A stretch of DNA of 64,000 bases. It comes from Ruminococcus sp. YE282 (GTDB lineage Bacteria; Bacillota; Clostridia; Oscillospirales; Acutalibacteraceae). Position 1 is the first letter of the stretch. Every line of letters starts with the position of its first letter. Below are positions 14,553-23,655 of the stretch, in pieces. The DNA lies in NCBI GenBank assembly GCA_900101355.1, contig FMUV01000005.1, positions 34,193 to 98,192 on the forward strand, read 5' to 3'. The notes under the pieces are model-generated. The model was not told the origin of the DNA, did no database searches, and saw nothing but the letters and a program-made list of their open reading frames with translations. A program made the position numbers and the translations under genes.

Positions 14553-16871
14553 ATGTACAATAGGTGCGTTGTAACAGGTTTAGGAGTGGTTTGTCCGATT
14601 GGTAATAATCTTCAAGAGGCATGGGATAACGCATTAAAAGGCGTGCCTGGCTCAGGAGATGTAACATCTATTGAAGTTGAAGGATGTTATACAAAGACCG
14701 CTTGTGAGGTTAAGGGATATAATGTTAAAAAAGCAGAACTTGATTTAGTATCAGATTTTTGTCTCACAGCTGTTGAAGAAGCGATTACTGATTCAGGTGT
14801 CATTATAAATGATAAAAACAATAAAAAAACTGGTGTAATTGTTGGAAGCTGTACAGGTGGAGCACTGACATCTGAAAAAGTATATAAAGCATTAATTGAA
14901 GGAAACAAATCCGTTGATAGAAAAGAAGTATTTCAAATGCCAATTTCTTCTATGGCAGTAAATATTGCTCATTATTTTAACATTAAAGGTTATATTTCAA
15001 GTGTAGGAAATGCTTGTGCCGCTGGAACTCTTAATATAGGTTATGCGTGCGACCTTATTGAGCAAGGAATATTAGATATTGTTATAGTTTGTGGTGCTGA
15101 TACCTTATCTTCTCTTGTTTTTTCAGGTTTCCATTCTCTTCACGCATTAGCAAATGGAGCTTGTGCTCCTTTAAGTGCAAGTGACGGAATTAACCTTGGA
15201 GAAGGGGCGGGAGCTATAATAATCGAATCCATAGATCATGCTAAAAGCAGAAACGCAAGAATTTATTGTGTAGTATCAAGCGTTGGAGTAAGTAGTGATG
15301 CACATCATATTACTGCACCCCATCCAGAAGGAGTCGGACAGAGAAGCGCAATGAGAAGCGCTTTACAGCTAGCTGGTGTAAGTGTAGATGAAGTTGGATA
15401 CATTAATACTCACGGAACAGGAACTCCTGTGAATGATTCTACTGAAAAGGAGTCTATCCGTTCAATATTTGGCAATAATGTGTTTATAAGCTCAACAAAA
15501 TCTATGACAGGACACTGCTTAGGTGCTGCAGGTACTATTGAAGCTGTGTTTACAATAAAGAGTTTATACGATTCGATTGTTCCACCTACAATTAATTTTA
15601 AGGGCGATGACGATAGTGGTTTAAATATTGTTATCGATACTGCTAAAAAAATGGGAATGGAATATGCTTTGTCAAATTCATTTGCGTTTGGTGGAAATAA
15701 TGCTTCTATTCTTCTGAAACAGTATAATGATGATGTTATTGGAAAAGAATCATTTTTTTCTGCTGATAAGAGGATTGCAATTACAGGTTTGGGAGTAATT
15801 ACAGATTGTGTTGAAGGTGTAGATGAATATATAAACAAAGTTAATAATTTCAAAAATAAATCCGAATATGGATCTGAAGAATCATCATCGGCATATGCAA
15901 TAAAAAATAATACTTATAAAATTAAGTCTGCATTATACAGGAAAATGGATAGACTTGGAAAATACCTTGTTATTTCAGGTATCAAAGCTATAAACGATTC
16001 TAAGATTGATTTTGATGTTATTGATAAAAATAGGATCGGTTGTATAATTGGAACTGCAAGTGGTCCTGTTACATCAATTGCAACATTCGTATCAGGAGTT
16101 GTGAAAAGTGGACCATCTCACGGAAGTGCTTTTGTATTTCCTAATACAGTATATAATGCTGCTAGTGGTTTCCTCTCTATATGTTTAGGGATCAAAGGCT
16201 ATTCTGCAACCGTCAACAATGGAAATATGTCAGGCATTGAGAGCATATGCTACAGTTCAAATGTTATCAAACACGGTTTGCAGGAAAATATGCTTGCTTG
16301 CGGAAACGATGAGATTTCTGATGTTGTTGAGAAACTCTACGATATAATTGGAAACAAAGTTTACCCGTTAGGTGAGGGCGGAACTGCGATTATGCTTGAA
16401 GATTATGAAAGTGCTTGTAAGCGCAATGCTACAATATATGCTGAAGTTGCAGGGTATTTTATGACACATGAACCTTTAGAGAGCGGGGATGTATCAATTT
16501 CAGAATCTCTTCTTAGTGATGCTGTTATTGGTGCAGTTAAAGCTGCTGATATTTCTATAGATGATATTGATTTTATCATAGGTTTCGGAGAAACTGAAGC
16601 AGAAAGAAAGTGCTATACGAAGCTCTTTGCTCATTGTAACAAGAAGATATCTGTAGTGAATATTAAGCCAATCGTTGGCGATTGCAGAGCTGTGGGTTCT
16701 GCTTTGCAGGTTGTACATGGTGCTCTTGTGCTTGATGGTAATATTCCAAAAGATATTGCTAGCGATTATAGTGTTGGCAAAGGAATTGTTGTTAATAATG
16801 AAACTAAATATGGTGTTATTATAGGACATAGTTTTGGTGGTTCTGTAATGGCGCTTATATTAAAAAAATAA
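14553..16871 (+). CDS. Fused ketosynthase / chain-length-factor-like protein (KS-CLF)
   Basis: A 772-residue protein made of two full beta-ketoacyl synthase domains. Domain 1 (about 1-392) is complete: nucleophile Cys155 in SSVGNACAAGT, His287 in NTHGTGTPVND and His321 in SMTGHCLGAAG. Domain 2 (about 406-772, starting KRIAITGLGVITDC) has lost all three: Asn558 stands in NNGNMSG where Cys should be, GFGETEAERK replaces NTHGTGT, and VGDCRAVGSA replaces GHCLGAAG. An active KS with an inactive KS partner is the KS-alpha/KS-beta pair of type II polyketide and aryl-polyene systems, where KS-beta sets chain length. There they are separate genes; here they are one chain. Confidence 0.92.
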   Translation: MYNRCVVTGLGVVCPIGNNLQEAWDNALKGVPGSGDVTSIEVEGCYTKTACEVKGYNVKKAELDLVSDFCLTAVEEAITDSGVIINDKNNKKTGVIVGSCTGGALTSEKVYKALIEGNKSVDRKEVFQMPISSMAVNIAHYFNIKGYISSVGNACAAGTLNIGYACDLIEQGILDIVIVCGADTLSSLVFSGFHSLHALANGACAPLSASDGINLGEGAGAIIIESIDHAKSRNARIYCVVSSVGVSSDAHHITAPHPEGVGQRSAMRSALQLAGVSVDEVGYINTHGTGTPVNDSTEKESIRSIFGNNVFISSTKSMTGHCLGAAGTIEAVFTIKSLYDSIVPPTINFKGDDDSGLNIVIDTAKKMGMEYALSNSFAFGGNNASILLKQYNDDVIGKESFFSADKRIAITGLGVITDCVEGVDEYINKVNNFKNKSEYGSEESSSAYAIKNNTYKIKSALYRKMDRLGKYLVISGIKAINDSKIDFDVIDKNRIGCIIGTASGPVTSIATFVSGVVKSGPSHGSAFVFPNTVYNAASGFLSICLGIKGYSATVNNGNMSGIESICYSSNVIKHGLQENMLACGNDEISDVVEKLYDIIGNKVYPLGEGGTAIMLEDYESACKRNATIYAEVAGYFMTHEPLESGDVSISESLLSDAVIGAVKAADISIDDIDFIIGFGETEAERKCYTKLFAHCNKKISVVNIKPIVGDCRAVGSALQVVHGALVLDGNIPKDIASDYSVGKGIVVNNETKYGVIIGHSFGGSVMALILKK

Positions 16872-16903
16872 TTATCAAAATATTTTAGGAAGTGAGGTTT
16901 TTT

Positions 16904-17785
16904 ATGATAGGAATTGTAACCGATAGCAGTGCTGATCTCCCGTTATCATTTTATAAAGAGCATGAAAATGTCGTAATGATGCCCCTTACAGTAAGATTAG
17001 GATTGCAGTCATTAAAGGATTGGTATGATATTTCGCCCGAGTTTGGCAAAGATGAAAGAGTTTATACAATAAACGAATTCTATGAAAAAATGGCTGAAAA
17101 AAAATATGTGCCACGTACCGTTCCGGTAACAGTCAGTGAATTTCAAAATATATACAATGTACTATCTTCAAAATGTGATACGATCATATCTATTCATTTT
17201 TCACATAAGCTCGGATATACAGTTGAACAGGCAAAAGTAGCTGCTAAACGTATAAATAACTGTAATGTAATAGTAATAGATACTCTTCAGATTTCAAACG
17301 GATATAGTGCAATGATACGTGAAGCTGTTAATCTAAGAGATCGTGGAGCGTCTGCTGAAGATATCGTAAAGCTTGTAAATTCAATGATTTCTTCGCTTAA
17401 TTCAAAGTTGATAATGACAAATCCAAGTAGCGAATATTTGCACCGTTGTGGCAGAATGAGTACATTTAAATTCGTGTTTGCTAACATAGTAAAGTTGAAA
17501 AACTTTACTATTACTGACGGAATGATAACACCTATGTTTGCTTATAAGGGAGAAAATGGTCTGAATCGGCTTATTAATGAAATGATAAAAGAACTTGTTA
17601 AAGAAAAGAAAAGCGGAAAAAAAGTATACGCTATCATTTCACACGCCAACTGCGAGAATAGTCTGAAAAAACTGGAGAGGTTATTGATAATAAATAATAT
17701 TGATTATTATACTCAGTTCCTCGGACCTATAACAGGCGTATACGGTGGCCCCGGAACATGGGCTGTTATGCCAGTTATATTGTAA
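16904..17785 (+). CDS. DegV family fatty-acid-binding protein
   Basis: A 293-residue DegV/FakB-type protein. The start at ATG 16904 has AGGAAGTGAGG upstream; a GTG 12 nt earlier is in frame but badly placed. It opens with IGIVTDSSADLP, the family signature, has a lipid-contact region around HFSHKLGYTVEQA, and ends with GGPGTWAVMPVIL, the usual C-terminal motif. FakB proteins hold a fatty acid for phosphorylation by FakA or shuttle it. In this operon it probably binds the acyl product or a fatty-acid starter and passes it to an enzyme or exporter. No FakA kinase is present here. Confidence 0.88.
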   Translation: MIGIVTDSSADLPLSFYKEHENVVMMPLTVRLGLQSLKDWYDISPEFGKDERVYTINEFYEKMAEKKYVPRTVPVTVSEFQNIYNVLSSKCDTIISIHFSHKLGYTVEQAKVAAKRINNCNVIVIDTLQISNGYSAMIREAVNLRDRGASAEDIVKLVNSMISSLNSKLIMTNPSSEYLHRCGRMSTFKFVFANIVKLKNFTITDGMITPMFAYKGENGLNRLINEMIKELVKEKKSGKKVYAIISHANCENSLKKLERLLIINNIDYYTQFLGPITGVYGGPGTWAVMPVIL

Positions 17786-17799
17786 AAAGGGGGCGGATT

Positions 17800-18534
17800 A
17801 TGTCTAAGACAGCGTTAATCACTGGTGGGTCAAGAGGTATCGGAAAGGCATGTGCATTATCTCTTGCTGAAAATGGATATGATATAATAATTAATTATTG
17901 CAACAATTCTGCTGCCGCTGAAGCTACAGTAAATGAAATAAAGGCTTTAGGTGTAAATGCTATATCTATAAAAGCTGATGTATCAAAAAATGACGAAGTC
18001 AGAAGCATGTTTAAACGAATCAACGCAACCACTAAACAGTTAGATGTGTTGGTAAATAATGCAGGTATTGTAAAAGATCAGTATTTGCTTATGCTTGATG
18101 GTGCTACAACTCAAAGATGTATTAATACCAATATAGTTGGATATGTATATTGTTTGCAACAAGCCGCCTTAAAAATGTTTAGAAAGAAAAGTGGGTGCAT
18201 AATAAATATTTCTTCTGTGAGTTCTAAAATAGCATTACCTGGTCAGGTGATATATTCTGCAACTAAGGGTGCTATCAATTCTATGACTCAGACATCAGCA
18301 AAAGAACTTGCACCTTATGGTATAAGAGTTAACGCCGTTGCACCTGGATTTGTAAGAACAGAAATGCTCGATGCTTTAAATGAAGAGTATATTAAAAAGC
18401 ATATAGAAAATATTCCTTTAGGAAAATTTGCTGATGTTGAAGATGTAGCTAACGTTGTTTCTTTTTTATGTAGCGAAAAAGCTTCTTATATTACAGGACA
18501 AGTTGTTATTGTTGATGGAGGTCTGTCACTGTGA
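17800..18534 (+). CDS. fabG: 3-oxoacyl-ACP reductase, FabG-type (ketoreductase)
   Basis: A 244-residue short-chain dehydrogenase starting at the ATG at 17800 after AGGGGGCGG. Motifs in order: TGGSRGIGKACA (NADPH-binding glycine motif), NNAGIVKDQ, catalytic Ser in NISSVSSK, Tyr and Lys in YSATKGAIN, and C-terminal YITGQVVIVDGGLSL typical of FabG. It would reduce the beta-keto group after each condensation by the KS-CLF protein. It is the operon's own copy, not necessarily the housekeeping enzyme. Its stop overlaps the FabZ start by 4 nt (GTGA), pointing to coupled translation. Confidence 0.95.
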   Translation: MSKTALITGGSRGIGKACALSLAENGYDIIINYCNNSAAAEATVNEIKALGVNAISIKADVSKNDEVRSMFKRINATTKQLDVLVNNAGIVKDQYLLMLDGATTQRCINTNIVGYVYCLQQAALKMFRKKSGCIINISSVSSKIALPGQVIYSATKGAINSMTQTSAKELAPYGIRVNAVAPGFVRTEMLDALNEEYIKKHIENIPLGKFADVEDVANVVSFLCSEKASYITGQVVIVDGGLSL

Positions 18535-18986
18535 AAAAGAGTAACTATGAAGTCAATTCTATTTTAAAACAAAAGCCTCCATTTCAAATGGTAGACAGAT
18601 TAGAAGAATTAGTTGAAGGGAAAAGTGCAGTTGGTATCAAGTGTGTTTCTTCTAATGAAGACTTTTTCTTAGGCCATTTTCCTGATCAGCCTATTATGCC
18701 GGGCGTACTGTTGATGGAATCTTTTGCCCAGACTTGTGCTCTTGTTATGGCTTCGGTAGATGGTAGTGAGAATAATGAAAAAGTTCAGATGATAGTAAAA
18801 GTAAAAGATTTTAAATTTGTCAGAGTTGTAACACCAGGAGATATTTTGAAGGTCAATGTAAGAAGAAAAAATAAGTCCTTGGCTATGGCGACTTTTGAAG
18901 GTGAGATATACTCTGGAGAAAATAAATTAGTTGCAAAAGGTGAGATGGCTTTTTCATCCGCTTCCTATAATAAACGGAGTGAGTAG
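18531..18986 (+). CDS. fabZ: 3-hydroxyacyl-ACP dehydratase, FabZ-type
   Basis: A 151-residue hot-dog-fold protein. The catalytic motif is intact: His in FLGHFPDQPIMPGVLLMES and the downstream Glu in the same helix, with the following FAQTCALVM helix. It begins at GTG within the FabG stop codon. Together with KS-CLF, FabG and ACP it can build a chain with conjugated double bonds, since no enoyl reductase is encoded. That set (KS, CLF, KR, DH, ACP) matches aryl-polyene-type and other reducing type II polyketide systems. The next gene starts directly after its stop codon. Confidence 0.95.
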   Translation: MKKSNYEVNSILKQKPPFQMVDRLEELVEGKSAVGIKCVSSNEDFFLGHFPDQPIMPGVLLMESFAQTCALVMASVDGSENNEKVQMIVKVKDFKFVRVVTPGDILKVNVRRKNKSLAMATFEGEIYSGENKLVAKGEMAFSSASYNKRSE

Positions 18987-19832
18987 ATGAAATGTATAGA
19001 GATAAATGAATTATCCAAAGTTATTGCCGGTAAAATTATTCTTGATAAAGTTACTTTTCATGTTGATGAAGGTGAGATATTTGGACTTTTAGGTCCATCA
19101 GGTGCTGGTAAAACCACAATAATGAATATCTTATGCGGTCAAAGAAAAGCGACAAGCGGACAAACTATTATAAACGGAATAAAGTCGGAAATGCTTCCTG
19201 ATGATGTACTGAAAAACATTGGAATAATGTTTGATGATTATTCTTTATATGATAGATTGAGTTGCTTTGATAATCTTTTACTTATCACTGATATCTTGAA
19301 AATTGACAAAAATGAAATATTTAATGTGTTAAGAAAAGTCGGACTTGAAGATAGCAAAGATAAAGCTGTTTCAAAGCTTTCTAAAGGTATGAAACAGAGA
19401 TTATTGTTTGCTCGTGCCATTATTCATAAACCAAAGCTATTGTTTCTTGATGAGCCCACAAGTAGCCTCGATCCATCAACTACACTTTTGATTCATAATG
19501 TTATTCGTGATTTGAAAAAAGAAAAAACAACAGTTTTTTTGACTACGCATAATATGCATGAAGCTCATAAGTTGTGTGATAATATCGCATTATTAAGTAA
19601 TGGAAAAATAGTTGAGTATGGAAATCCAGATGAGATTTGTTTAAAATATCAATCTGAATTAGAAGTTGCTTTAACTTTTGATGATGGAAGAATTGAAAAA
19701 TTATTCTTAACCAACAAGAATATCGATATTTTATATAATTATTTAAAAAATAATTGTGTAAAGTCAATTCATTCATCTGATGTTAATTTGGAAACCATTT
19801 TCATAAAATTAACAGGTAAGGGTTTGAAATAA
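18987..19832 (+). CDS. ABC transporter ATPase (ABC-2 exporter type)
   Basis: A 281-residue nucleotide-binding protein with Walker A GPSGAGKTT, signature LSKGMKQRL, Walker B LLFLDEPTSSLDP and H-loop TTHNMHEA. The ~70 residues after the ATPase core resemble the C-terminal extension of drug/lantibiotic-type ABC-2 exporters. It starts right after the FabZ stop and its stop overlaps the permease start (TAATG), so these two form the second exporter of the operon. Two exporters of different classes suggest export of the product and self-protection, though which does what cannot be told. Confidence 0.93.
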   Translation: MKCIEINELSKVIAGKIILDKVTFHVDEGEIFGLLGPSGAGKTTIMNILCGQRKATSGQTIINGIKSEMLPDDVLKNIGIMFDDYSLYDRLSCFDNLLLITDILKIDKNEIFNVLRKVGLEDSKDKAVSKLSKGMKQRLLFARAIIHKPKLLFLDEPTSSLDPSTTLLIHNVIRDLKKEKTTVFLTTHNMHEAHKLCDNIALLSNGKIVEYGNPDEICLKYQSELEVALTFDDGRIEKLFLTNKNIDILYNYLKNNCVKSIHSSDVNLETIFIKLTGKGLK

Positions 19833-20533
19833 TGTCAATTAATTCGATAAAAGCGATTTTTAAAAAGCAGTGTAAGGATTTATGGAAGAATAAAGCTATT
19901 TTGATACAATTTACCCTTTTCCCTTTTTTATGTTTAATGATGACATTTTTGATAAAAACCGAACAATTTACACATATGTTTTTTGCGAATCTTTTTTCAA
20001 CAATGTATATTGGAATGACTCCGCTAAGTAGTATGAATTCCATAATCGCTGAAGAGAAAGAAAGTGGAACACTTTCGATGCTGAGAATGCTCAGGGTTAA
20101 ATCTGTGGAGTATTTTATTGGTGCTGGATCAAGTGTTTTTCTTATGTGTCTTTTGGTATCAATCAGTTTTGGTTTTGTGGCAGGGTATTCATTTAGTCAG
20201 TTTATAATGTATATTGTCATTGAAAGTTTAGGAATTATTATATCTATGATTATTGGTTCAGTAATTGCCATGTTCACTAAGAATCAAAGTGCTGCAACCT
20301 CAATTGCTACACCTATAAGAATGATGATATCCTTTTTTCCTATGATTTCAATGTTAAATCCTGATATTAAATGTTATTTTGGCTTTTTATATACTCAACA
20401 GATTAATAATTCACTTGCTGATCTCTCAAATAATGAAAAATTTTTTGATTGCTTGAAAATTACTTCAATAACAATAGTTGTACTTGTAGGGGTTTTTATT
20501 TTGCTTTATAAAAAGAATAATAAGCAAGAATAA
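19832..20533 (+). CDS. ABC-2 type transporter permease
   Basis: A 233-residue membrane protein with about six hydrophobic segments (near residues 22-38, 44-66, 98-120, 125-146, 150-172 and 205-228). It contains the cytoplasmic EEKESGTLSMLRMLRVKS segment that in ABC-2 permeases contacts the ATPase. It is the last intact gene of the operon; downstream lies decayed transposase DNA. The partner ATPase is the overlapping upstream gene. Confidence 0.88.
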   Translation: MSINSIKAIFKKQCKDLWKNKAILIQFTLFPFLCLMMTFLIKTEQFTHMFFANLFSTMYIGMTPLSSMNSIIAEEKESGTLSMLRMLRVKSVEYFIGAGSSVFLMCLLVSISFGFVAGYSFSQFIMYIVIESLGIIISMIIGSVIAMFTKNQSAATSIATPIRMMISFFPMISMLNPDIKCYFGFLYTQQINNSLADLSNNEKFFDCLKITSITIVVLVGVFILLYKKNNKQE

Positions 20534-20734
20534 TGGATTGAATATAGTTTGAGTGTATGTGATTATTTCGTGCCAAGTAGAGCAGGTATACGCGCCACAG
20601 AAAGTGCGGAGTTAATGCCTTTCTCGGAAGTGAAATAGCTTTTCAAAAGAAACTGCCAACTAAATCTCGTCCTACATAAGCTATGCGCAACATTATACAA
20701 TCACTTAGGAATCAAAAACTAAGGAGTGAATTGC

Positions 20735-20893
20735 ATGACAAATATCAGGGAAGAAAAAAATATTTGCGGCACAGCGAGTGGGCAAATGGTACAAAACTAA
20801 CGGTATTACTGAAACTACGTATTACCCTAGGATAAGAATCATCAGCGAGGAGTATCTTCAAAATGCGAAAAACGCAACGACGAAAGTTGTCTA
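20735..20893 (+). pseudogene. IS66 TnpA-like remnant
   Basis: In one frame the sequence gives RVGKWYKTNGITETTYYPRI, then IRIISEE, closely resembling the conserved helix-turn-helix of IS66-family TnpA (VRxWCExNGIxExTYYYxLRKIRE). Frames are broken on both sides. It is one of several insertion scars in the 1.15-kb gap (20534-21688) after the biosynthetic operon. The first 200 bp of that gap hold nothing I recognise. Confidence 0.6.
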
Positions 20894-20902
20894 GTTATCT
20901 TT

Positions 20903-21486
20903 ATGAATGAAAAAATTTTCCGATTCATGGATGAATACTTGGAACCACTTCCTATGAAAAAAAGCTATAATGTCAAAAAGTATGATTGTGAATACTTATA
21001 CAAAAGCTCTTGCTCTATCTTCATGTTTACGGAACCGTTAGATTAATGGCGATAAGCGCATGTTTTACTCCTCAGAATAAACGGTAGCTGTACACACCAG
21101 AATAAGTGGTTGGTAGACGAACAATATCCAAAGTCAGAAAAGATTGTCTTAGTTATAATAATGATCGTAAAACTTGCTTAGTTCCTTTACTCTATAAAGT
21201 TTACTCTCTTGAATAAGCTTTTCGCATATCTCAAAAGTTGAAAATTCACTAAACTCTTAAGCATGTTTCTAGGCTTGACATTGCTGAAATAGAGTTATCT
21301 TCCCTTAGAATCAAAGCTCTTCTTGGGAAGCGTATTCCCTCGATTGACACTTTTGATGAAACGCTATCTGCATTGAGTTGTAATCGCAACTACTCACAAA
21401 AGTGTGTTGATTGGCAGTTCACTATAGACGATGCTCGAATTAAACATAAACAGCTTTATCTAGTGATAGAGTTTTATGTGAAATAA
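20903..21486 (+). pseudogene. IS630-family transposase remnant
   Basis: Pieces in different frames line up in order with IS630-type transposases: CSIFMFTEPLD, then NKWLVDEQYPKSEKIVLV (before the second catalytic Asp region), and finally RIKALLGKRIPSIDTFDETL and CVDWQFTIDDARIKHKQLY, which is the standard C-terminus. Stops and frame changes throughout show it is dead. The order and spacing are right for one copy of the C-terminal two thirds of the gene. Confidence 0.7.
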
Positions 21487-21772
21487 GATACTACGATGAT
21501 GGTTTGCTTTCACCATGTGTATATTTTTTGTAACGTTTTTGTTGATAAATACTACTTATTAATGATTTTTAGGTTCAGTCCCTTTTTCTGTAATATTTAA
21601 AAAGTATTGAGAAACTAAGGGAAAAAGTCTTAGCATATTTTCAGATTATTGCCAAGATTAAAATGATCGGCTACGCCGCCATCTCTTAATGAGCTTACTC
21701 CACAAAAAAGCAATTGAGTTTTTTTATATCGAGTTTAACAGATTCAGAATAACAATACCGGGAATGATTTTG

Positions 21773-22801
21773 ATGAAGTATCTTAATAGGTTGCCAGAAC
21801 CAAATGAATTAAAACAGCGGCTTAAAATTTCACATGACATGTTCCATAAAAAAGAATTACGCGATCAAGAAATTGCTGATATTTTAAGAGGAGTATCGAA
21901 AAAAAAGATTATAATAATTGGTCCTTGTTCATCCGATAATGAATCATCAATTCTTGATTATGTAAGTCGCCTTGCAATTATTCAAGAGTCAGTAAAAGAC
22001 AAATTGCTTATTATTCCTCGTGTTTATACTGCTAAACCAAGAACAAAGGGCTGTGGCTATATGGGTATGCTACATCAGCCAGACAAATCAAGTAATGAAG
22101 ACGTTGTTAAAGGAATTGAGCAAGTTAGAAAAATCCACATAAAGGTTTTCAACGAATCAGAATTGAGCACAGCTGACGAAATATTATACCCTGATGTTTA
22201 TGAGTATATATCTGATTTACTTACATATTGTTCTATTGGTGCACGAACTGTAGAAAGTCAGGAGCATAGATTATTGGCTAGTGGAATTTCATGCCCAGTA
22301 GGTATGAAAAATCCAACCAGTGGGGATTTGTCTGTCATGCTTAATGCAATTTTTGCAAGTCAAATGCCGCATCGAATGCTTTACATGGGGTGGGAAGTTC
22401 AAACGGATGGAAATCCGTTATCACATGCAATATTACGTGGCTCTTCTTTGTTTGGAATAGAAAAACAAAACTGTACTATTAGCGAATTCAATTATTTGAG
22501 AAAACATTATAAAACGCCAGTTTTTCAAGTTCCTTCTGTAATTGTGGATGTTAGTCACAGTAATGCATTAGGAAACTATAATAATCAAATCTACAATTGC
22601 TATAATCTAATAAAATTATGTAATTTGTATGGATGGGTTAATAGAATGATAAAAGGTCTAATGATAGAAAGCTATATTGAAGATGGAAGACAAAATGTGA
22701 ACGGTTGTTGCTATGGTAAATCAATTACCGATCCATGTATCGGTTGGAAGAAAACCTATGACTTATTGATGAAAATAGCGAATGATTGGAATATTATTTA
22801 A
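21773..22801 (+). CDS. aroG: DAHP synthase, class I AroG-type
   Basis: A 342-residue enzyme that condenses phosphoenolpyruvate and erythrose 4-phosphate, the first step of aromatic biosynthesis. It has GPCSSDN (PEP site), the KPRT motif in YTAKPRTKGCGYMGM, GARTVESQEHR, CPVGMKN, DVSHSN and the C-terminal YGKSITDPCIGW, all in AroG order and length. The start was placed at the ATG at 21773, with GGGA upstream; the open frame reaches 21689 but the added residues do not look like the family. It sits alone between transposase scars and a broken cysK. It may increase flux to chorismate and prephenate, the oxygen donor of UbiU/UbiV-type enzymes. Confidence 0.88.
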   Translation: MKYLNRLPEPNELKQRLKISHDMFHKKELRDQEIADILRGVSKKKIIIIGPCSSDNESSILDYVSRLAIIQESVKDKLLIIPRVYTAKPRTKGCGYMGMLHQPDKSSNEDVVKGIEQVRKIHIKVFNESELSTADEILYPDVYEYISDLLTYCSIGARTVESQEHRLLASGISCPVGMKNPTSGDLSVMLNAIFASQMPHRMLYMGWEVQTDGNPLSHAILRGSSLFGIEKQNCTISEFNYLRKHYKTPVFQVPSVIVDVSHSNALGNYNNQIYNCYNLIKLCNLYGWVNRMIKGLMIESYIEDGRQNVNGCCYGKSITDPCIGWKKTYDLLMKIANDWNII

Positions 22802-22822
22802 AATGCCCAATGATGGTTATTA

Positions 22823-23119
22823 ATGATATACCAAAACCTTTTGGAGTTGATAGGAAATTCTCTTGTTGTTAAGCTGAATAAAATTGTATATCCTAATTGT
22901 GCTGATTTTCCTGTTGTAATTGAAGTCTCAATATCGGCGAATCAATTAAAATATGTACGGTATTTAATATGATATGGAAGGCATATTGTGTGGTGTTTCA
23001 AGCATTACCATTGTCGTAGCTGCAATTGAGTGTGCAAAAAACTTGAAATTGGAAAACCATTGTAACAATTCTGCCTGATACATCTGGGCGTTATTTTGTT
23101 ACACTGCATTTGATTAGTT
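22823..23119 (+). pseudogene. Internally deleted cysteine synthase (cysK) remnant
   Basis: The first part translates as MIYQNLLELIGNSLVVKLNK, then IVYPNCADFPVVIEVS, the N-terminus of cysteine synthase, up to a stop near 22970. After a short break, MEGILCGVSS, then AAIECAKNLKLE and a frameshifted form of the LPDTSGRYF region give its C-terminal part. The central ~200 residues with the catalytic Lys are gone. It is clearly dead. The rest of the gap to 23604 shows only an AT-rich stretch and a hairpin. Confidence 0.65.
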
Positions 23120-23510
23120 AAGGATTCTTAAAGAAGTTGATACTCTTTTCAGTAAAAAGCAGGAAAAATCCATGCATTTTCGGGGAAAGGTGTCATGTTA
23201 AATGATTAAAAAACCTAAATATTTTAATAGATGAAAAATAGAAACCGCTACATAACCGCTCCTTGAAATAAGGTTTTATGAAGAGATAAGTATGAGCAAC
23301 TTTAAACATCATAGCATTGTATTAGTAAACTATTTTCTAACAAATAAGAATAGATAATTAACTAATTAACTATTGAATTTTAAATTAATATCCTTAATTC
23401 AAGAAATTGTTTGTGATTAGTCCGAATGTATTTGTCTCATTATGGCTGAATGTCTAAAGAAAAAATTTTGCGATTATGCTTAAGTTGTTGGTAGTTAATA
23501 TCAAGTAGTT

Positions 23511-23536
23511 CGTGCCTCTGTGTTTACAAAGGCACG
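23511..23536 (+). terminator. Hairpin, possible terminator, before the WYL gene
   Basis: CGTGCCT and AGGCACG form a 7-bp stem around a 12-nt loop; the following sequence is T-rich (GATTTGTTGTATT) but not a clean T-run. It would stop readthrough from the left before the WYL gene. Confidence 0.4.
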
Positions 23537-23655
23537 GATTTGTTGTATTATAACTGTGTTGAATTTGCTGAATTGAAAATAACAAAGGTTTCAATCGTTT
23601 AATTGTGCCGATTGATAATGCAAGTCAAAACGAGAATAAAGATGGAAGTGAACCT

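Noticed and set aside
20903-21486. A novel gene after the biosynthetic operon
   Set aside because: Pieces align in order with IS630 transposase across frames and stops.
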